In this document: positions 59,870-64,000 of the stretch, one piece after another | How the letters are laid out: each line of letters starts with the position of its first letter | Position numbering within the stretch: position 1 is the stretch's first letter | Assembly: GCA_011009095.1 (NCBI GenBank) | Contig: VTPC01000629.1 | Span: 21,738 to 85,737, forward strand | From: Ignelater luminosus | Lineage: Eukaryota; Arthropoda; Insecta; Coleoptera; Elateridae | Direction: 5' to 3' | DNA length: 64,000 nt | Notes under the pieces: model-generated | The model's input: the letters and a program-made list of their open reading frames with translations, nothing else | What the model was told of the DNA's origin: nothing | Database searches by the model: none | Made by a program: the position numbers and the translations under genes

Positions 59870-60290
59870 TTTGAAACGACCTTCACCGATCTGCTTGAGC
59901 GATGAAAAGTATTTTTTATGAAATAAAATATGTTAAAAAAAGTGTCGGTGATAGGTTGCCTAAAGAAATATGTTCAAGACTATGTTTAATTAAAAACTCA
60001 ATAATTAATTTTTTTTCATTACTTCACCGACTTGCTTGAGCAAAAAATTAAATGCCAATCGAAAGTATGAATCCTATAGAATATGCCAACGTTAGGTTGC
60101 CTACTTTTTTCTCTTCAGAACTATTGGGTTGACAAAATTAAACAGGTGAATCAAAAGTAGTACCTTCACTGATCTACTTGAGTAATAAATTTTATATCAA
60201 AATAAAGATAATTTTATTGCGGACACGATGATATAAGGTTGCCTGCGAAAAACTGTTCAAGAATCCCGGTTACTAGGGTTTAAAGTTGAA
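59870..60290 (+). repeat. Three tandem units of about 142 bp
   Basis: CCTTCACCGATCTGCTTGAG (about 59880), CTTCACCGACTTGCTTGAG (about 60021) and CCTTCACTGATCTACTTGAG (about 60163) recur at 141-143 base spacing, each followed about 75 bases later by AGGTTGCCT (59953, 60092, 60235). The third unit is part of the left arm of the foldback at 60100-61373. Confidence 0.8.
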
Positions 60291-61373
60291 AAATTTATGC
60301 GTGTGAAGAGGTGCGAGAGAGAGAGAGTCTATGCGTACTATCCAGTGCAATAGAAAAGGACGCAACATAACAGCTGGACGCGCTATGCTTGCCGCCTAAA
60401 AACGACTGCGCATGCGCGTTGCGAGTAAAAGTTATACCATTAATGAATGGAAAGCGTCATTTCGGAGCCGATGACTCATTATAGTAAAAGCAAAAAATTT
60501 TACGAGCAATTTATGTAAATTCGATGTAGCTCAATGCAACAGAGTCTGATTGTGTGAAGCTGCAGCCAGAAAATTATGGTTGGTTTTTCGATGGATATTT
60601 AAAACCAATAGGATTTGTTGGAAACCAAACACTCTTGAGAATCGATGATTGACAATAAAAAAGAAGACGAAGAATCTTCCGAATTGGAAGATATTATTTT
60701 GGAGAATAATTTTACATTTGACGATTCAGATAATGAAGAAAATTAAATAATAACAAAATTTTCAAATGTATTCAAATCAATAATTAAAAGACTATAGACT
60801 ATTATTCTTAACCGTATTACCTCAACTATGTATTTGTATTGTAAGCTTTGATTTGTTATTCACTGTGTATTTATACGTTTGTTTATTTGTATTTAGTCTG
60901 TTAATAAAATAAATTTAATTTTCATAAAAAGTATATATGACTATCATGTTTTTAAATAAATATTTAAAAGTCATTTTTATAATTTGATATCTAATGCATA
61001 TTTTTGGAGTATATTGCCAGTTGCTCCGAAACGACGCTTCCCATTAACTAATGGTATGCTTTTCACTCGCAAAGAGCATGCGCAGTCTCGTTCAGGCGGC
61101 AGTGCAGCTGCTATGCTGCGTCCTTTTCTATGCACTGGATAGTACGCATAGACTCTCTCTCTCGCACATCTTCACGCGCATAAATTTTTCAACTTTAAAC
61201 CCTGACAACCGGAATTCTTGAACGGTTTTTCGCAGGCAACCTTATATCATCGTGTTTGCAATAAAATTATCTTTATTTTGATATAAAATTTATTACTCAA
61301 GTAGATCAGTGAAGGTATTACTTTCGATTCACCTGTGTAAACTTGGCAACCCAATAGTTCTGAAGAGAAAAAG
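60100..61373. mobile_element. Large foldback element with ~360-bp arms
   Basis: Arms at 60100-60468 and 61023-61373 are inverse complements with modest divergence. They include GATAATTTTATTGC, CCTATGCGT-like and CTCTCTCTC tracts, and GCGCATGC-rich DNA near the inner edges. The ~550-base middle contains a short acidic coding remnant. Long arms plus tandem subrepeats on one side recall foldback-type DNA transposons, but no superfamily is assigned. No clear target duplication was found because the left side continues into tandem repeats. Confidence 0.8.
60540..60746 (+). pseudogene. Possible C-terminal coding remnant inside the foldback
   Basis: The plus strand reads ESDCVKLQPENYGWFFDGYL and KPIGFVGNQTLLRIDD, then after stops or a frame change EDEESSELEDII, LENNFTFDDSDNEEN and a stop at 60746. 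A tryptophan-rich segment followed by an acidic tail is seen at the C-terminus of some transposon proteins, but I cannot assign a family. It may be what is left of the transposase gene of the foldback. Confidence 0.35.
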
Positions 61374-61526
61374 GTATATTATAATTTCTAGAGCGTAGAA
61401 ATGGCGCTTCTTGCACTTAAAACTAAGGCATGAAAACCTGTCCTTATGCAATCGTAGGAAAAACTTTGATTTAGTATTACCAGCATTGACAGTACACTCG
61501 ATTAAACATTGTCTTATCACTTGTTA

Positions 61527-61795
61527 GCGTATTTCAAAAGAGAACAAAAAGTGGCAATAAAAAAGTGGTTTTAGTTTTCCGATATCTCTTCAAATAAAAG
61601 AAAAAAAATAATAACGAAAATCGAGAAATCTACTTTTTTTTAAATATCTCTGAAACTATCCAAGATATCTAGATTTTGCAAACGCCAACAAAAAGGTCCT
61701 ATAAATAACTAATTTTCATCCCATTTAAGCGAAGCTGTATCTCTTACTGTTTCCAAGACCCCCATGCTGTGCATTCTTATCTTGGACACACTATA
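61527..61795 (+). repeat. Solo right arm of the 27-kb foldback family
   Basis: From AGCGTATTTCAAAAGAGAAC to CTTATCTTGGACACACTAT it follows 28200-28469 closely (shared TATCTAGATTTTGCAAACGC and CCCCATGCTGTGCAT). The opposite arm is absent, so it is a truncated or recombined copy. Confidence 0.85.
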
Positions 61796-62811
61796 CAGTT
61801 AAAGTTTTATGCTTTCATTTTTACAAAGCCATCTACATGTAATTCGCATCGTATTAATTAAATAAGATGAAAAACGAGAAACTTGATATAATACAACAAT
61901 AAATTGCATGTAGTACTTTTGTATAATATGGAGTTCACCGAAGTCCAGTTATAGAAAATAAGAAATTTGAGATCGCAGACACGTTCTGTTGATTGTTGAT
62001 AAGAGCAGCTGACAATTGTTAGTTACGTTTATGGATGCAAATTCAGCATTTTAACAACGAACACTTATCTAAAGAAGCGACACTCTCTGTTGGCGCCTTT
62101 GATATGGTTGTACCCATTCTTTACGACCTTGAACAAGTTGAGCGCTGATTATTTTTATTGACGGCAGATGGCGACATCTTACATTTTTATTATCGCGCGG
62201 TTGTTTTGGCGAAGTACGAACTGTCAACTGAATTATAGGTTAGAAGTGACAAATTGTTTGAATTTGACAATGGTGCAAGGCTGACGTTACTGGAAGCACC
62301 CGATTGCAGAAATCTTTCCAGCAACAACATACTAACCAACATACTAAATCTAAATAACGATATATCGTTCTGTCTTTTGTACGCTCTGCAACAGTCTTTT
62401 ACTGTACAAATATTTGAGCTTTCCATATTGATGTAAATAACAACACGTTAATAATCAGTCTTGCAAACACGTAGTAACGCAAACACTTGAACACGTTTAA
62501 ACACCTTTAAAACACCGATGCTGATCCGATCACGTAGAGAATCAAACATGAAACGGCAGCCTGCGCCAACGACGTAAATGACGGTAAATTTAGTAAGCTG
62601 CGCTAAACTTGACGAATGCGTTCTGAAAATTGGGGTAGCAATCTATAAGTCAAGTGTCCCTTTTTCAAATACCTGTTTCAAATTAGAAAACATCGTTTGT
62701 TACTGCAGCTATTGCGGACAGTAAGGACCTCAATGGATACTTGGCGCATTTCGGACTACCGTGATTTTCGGATTAATGGAAGTTTAGAATTACAAAATAG
62801 TGTAATAGATA
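61796..62811. other. Non-coding stretch
   Basis: No supported gene. Overlapping frames on both strands at 62190-62436 show no domain. Confidence 0.5.
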
Positions 62812-62991
62812 CTGTCTGCGACATTAGTAATGAGACTCGAAAATGGATTTAATGGATTGAGAGAACGAGGTTCCAGGTCACCGATCGATGATGTCGTAGA
62901 TAAATGCGTACTTATTATTAAACCTTGTTGTCTCAAATTTGTGTTGTGTTTAAATTCATTCTTGAGTCTCATTACTAATGTCGCAGACTGT
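62812..62991. repeat. 180-bp foldback with ~42-bp arms
   Basis: CTGTCTGCGACATTAGTAAT-GAGACTC on the left pairs with GAGTCTCATTACTAATGTCG-CAGACTG on the right, extending into AAATG(G/A)ATTTA. TA precedes the left arm (62810-62811, in GATACTG) and follows the right (62992-62993). It is probably another TA-targeting miniature element. Confidence 0.75.
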
Positions 62992-64000
62992 ACATGTGAT
63001 GAACAGTTGTATCTTTGAAAACATGAAAAAAATTATTATTAGTGAGATGAATGAGCCTGTTGATCACTACATATTTTTTCAAATCTCGGAATCAAACTGG
63101 ACACAGCTACCCTCATTTTCTGTTCCATGTTGATTTCTGATTGATGCTTACTTTTTATAACAGTTTCGCACGGTTTCTACTCTCATTTTTCTTTAAAAAT
63201 CTAAACAAGTATAGCTTTGTCTGGGGTGAGATTGAATTCCCGATGCGATACGACGATACGAGAAAAATACTTCTCAATCACATTTCACAATCGTCGTTTT
63301 GATAATGCTTTAACATTTTGACGACTACTTCTATGGTATCGTGAAATTGGCAATAACAAGAATAGATATCTGAAAACCCGTATCGTTTCAAGTCTTTCGA
63401 CATGGATCACTAGTATCGTATCATAAGTTCAGAATTTCATTGCTGATCTTAACAAGAAGAAAACAGACAAAATGGATTGCCATGGTTAATTAGAGAACAT
63501 TTAAGTTTAACGACGAGAGCGGAACCGACTCATTATCTTTCTAATTTTAATTTTGTAATACGTACTTATACAATGTATCGACACTGACTTGATTAAATTC
63601 TATCCGATGGGCATTAATAAATGGGGTTTGCAATTGGGTCTCAAAATAGGACTAACAAATAGAGAAAATAAGGAAAAGATCTCTAGACGAATTATCCTTA
63701 CAAAAGAATTCCGACAAAACACAAAAGACAAACGCAGACCTTGGTCAAATTTGAAAAGTCACGAAAAGCTACGAACAATTCTAAATATTAAAGGTTTCGT
63801 TTGATCATTTAGTAGTTTATCGCCCCCCAACCACGGCAAATCGAAAGCTATATCTTTGTATGACATATCTTTGGAATGAGACGTCACATTGAAAAGGAAC
63901 GTTTTTTACCGTAAATGTTATTCAATAACTCTGTATAAATGAGCAAGGTACAGATGATTTTTGTTCTCTCGTCAGAGTATTTCGAAAAAGCGAATTTTAG
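62992..64000. other. AT-rich non-coding stretch
   Basis: A 71-codon plus-strand frame at 63589-63804, Lys/Arg/Asn-rich, has no recognisable domain. No RNA gene or repeat was seen up to the end of the window. Confidence 0.5.

Noticed and set aside
59870..60290. CRISPR-like array
   Set aside because: Units are about 142 bases, contiguous and similar throughout, so this is a tandem repeat in an animal genome, not repeats with unique spacers.

Overview
The window reads as AT-rich animal nuclear DNA, most likely from an insect (a beetle would fit, but the sequence does not prove it). The support is spliced protein-coding exons, AT-rich introns, and a dense load of insect-type transposons: mariner, Tc1/IS630-like, hAT, copia, jockey-like, Penelope-like, and many TA-flanked miniature elements. 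No rRNA, complete tRNA, CRISPR or bacterial-type operon is visible.

Layout. (i) 1.6-3.5 kb, minus strand: five consecutive exons of a HUNK-like SNF1/AMPK-related Ser/Thr kinase. They begin in the catalytic loop, run through the T-loop, the end of the kinase fold and a UBA-like segment, then a low-complexity basic tail that leaves the window at the 3' end. The N-lobe exons were not found. (ii) 5.1-8.5 kb, minus: a decayed copia retrotransposon between short direct repeats, next to a jockey-like reverse transcriptase fragment. (iii) 10.1-11.1 kb: a mariner deletion derivative with perfect 33-bp inverted repeats. (iv) 12.6-18.6 kb: a region bounded by inverted CACTGTAAAAA ends, holding a multi-exon gene that joins a CIDE-N domain to a SAMD3-like body and is broken by frameshifts. 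(v) 18.9-20.8 kb, minus: a spliced, decayed transposase-like gene. (vi) 21.1-22.4 kb: a nearly intact mariner. (vii) 25-31 kb: foldback elements, two TA-inserted elements placed back to back, and a Penelope-like remnant. (viii) 34.5-35.5 kb: an IS630/Tc1-like transposase. (ix) 42.6-44.1 kb: a hAT element with an exact 8-bp target duplication. (x) 44.7-47.8 kb: a Tc1 fragment, a 575-bp miniature element, and a mariner-like transposase interrupted by a nested 195-bp element. (xi) 52.1-54.6 kb: a miniature element and a 1.7-kb mariner-like element with long inverted ends. (xii) 59.9-63 kb: tandem repeats leading into a large foldback structure, a solo arm of the 27-kb element, and a small foldback.

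The only convincing host gene is the kinase. The CIDE-N/SAMD3-like locus may be a host gene, a captured gene or element cargo. The rest is transposon sediment plus non-coding DNA. Several GC-richer islands (about 23.2, 31.9, 40.4, 48.5, 50.0 and 57.4-58.6 kb) stand out from the AT-rich background without a recognisable protein and may be conserved regulatory DNA.
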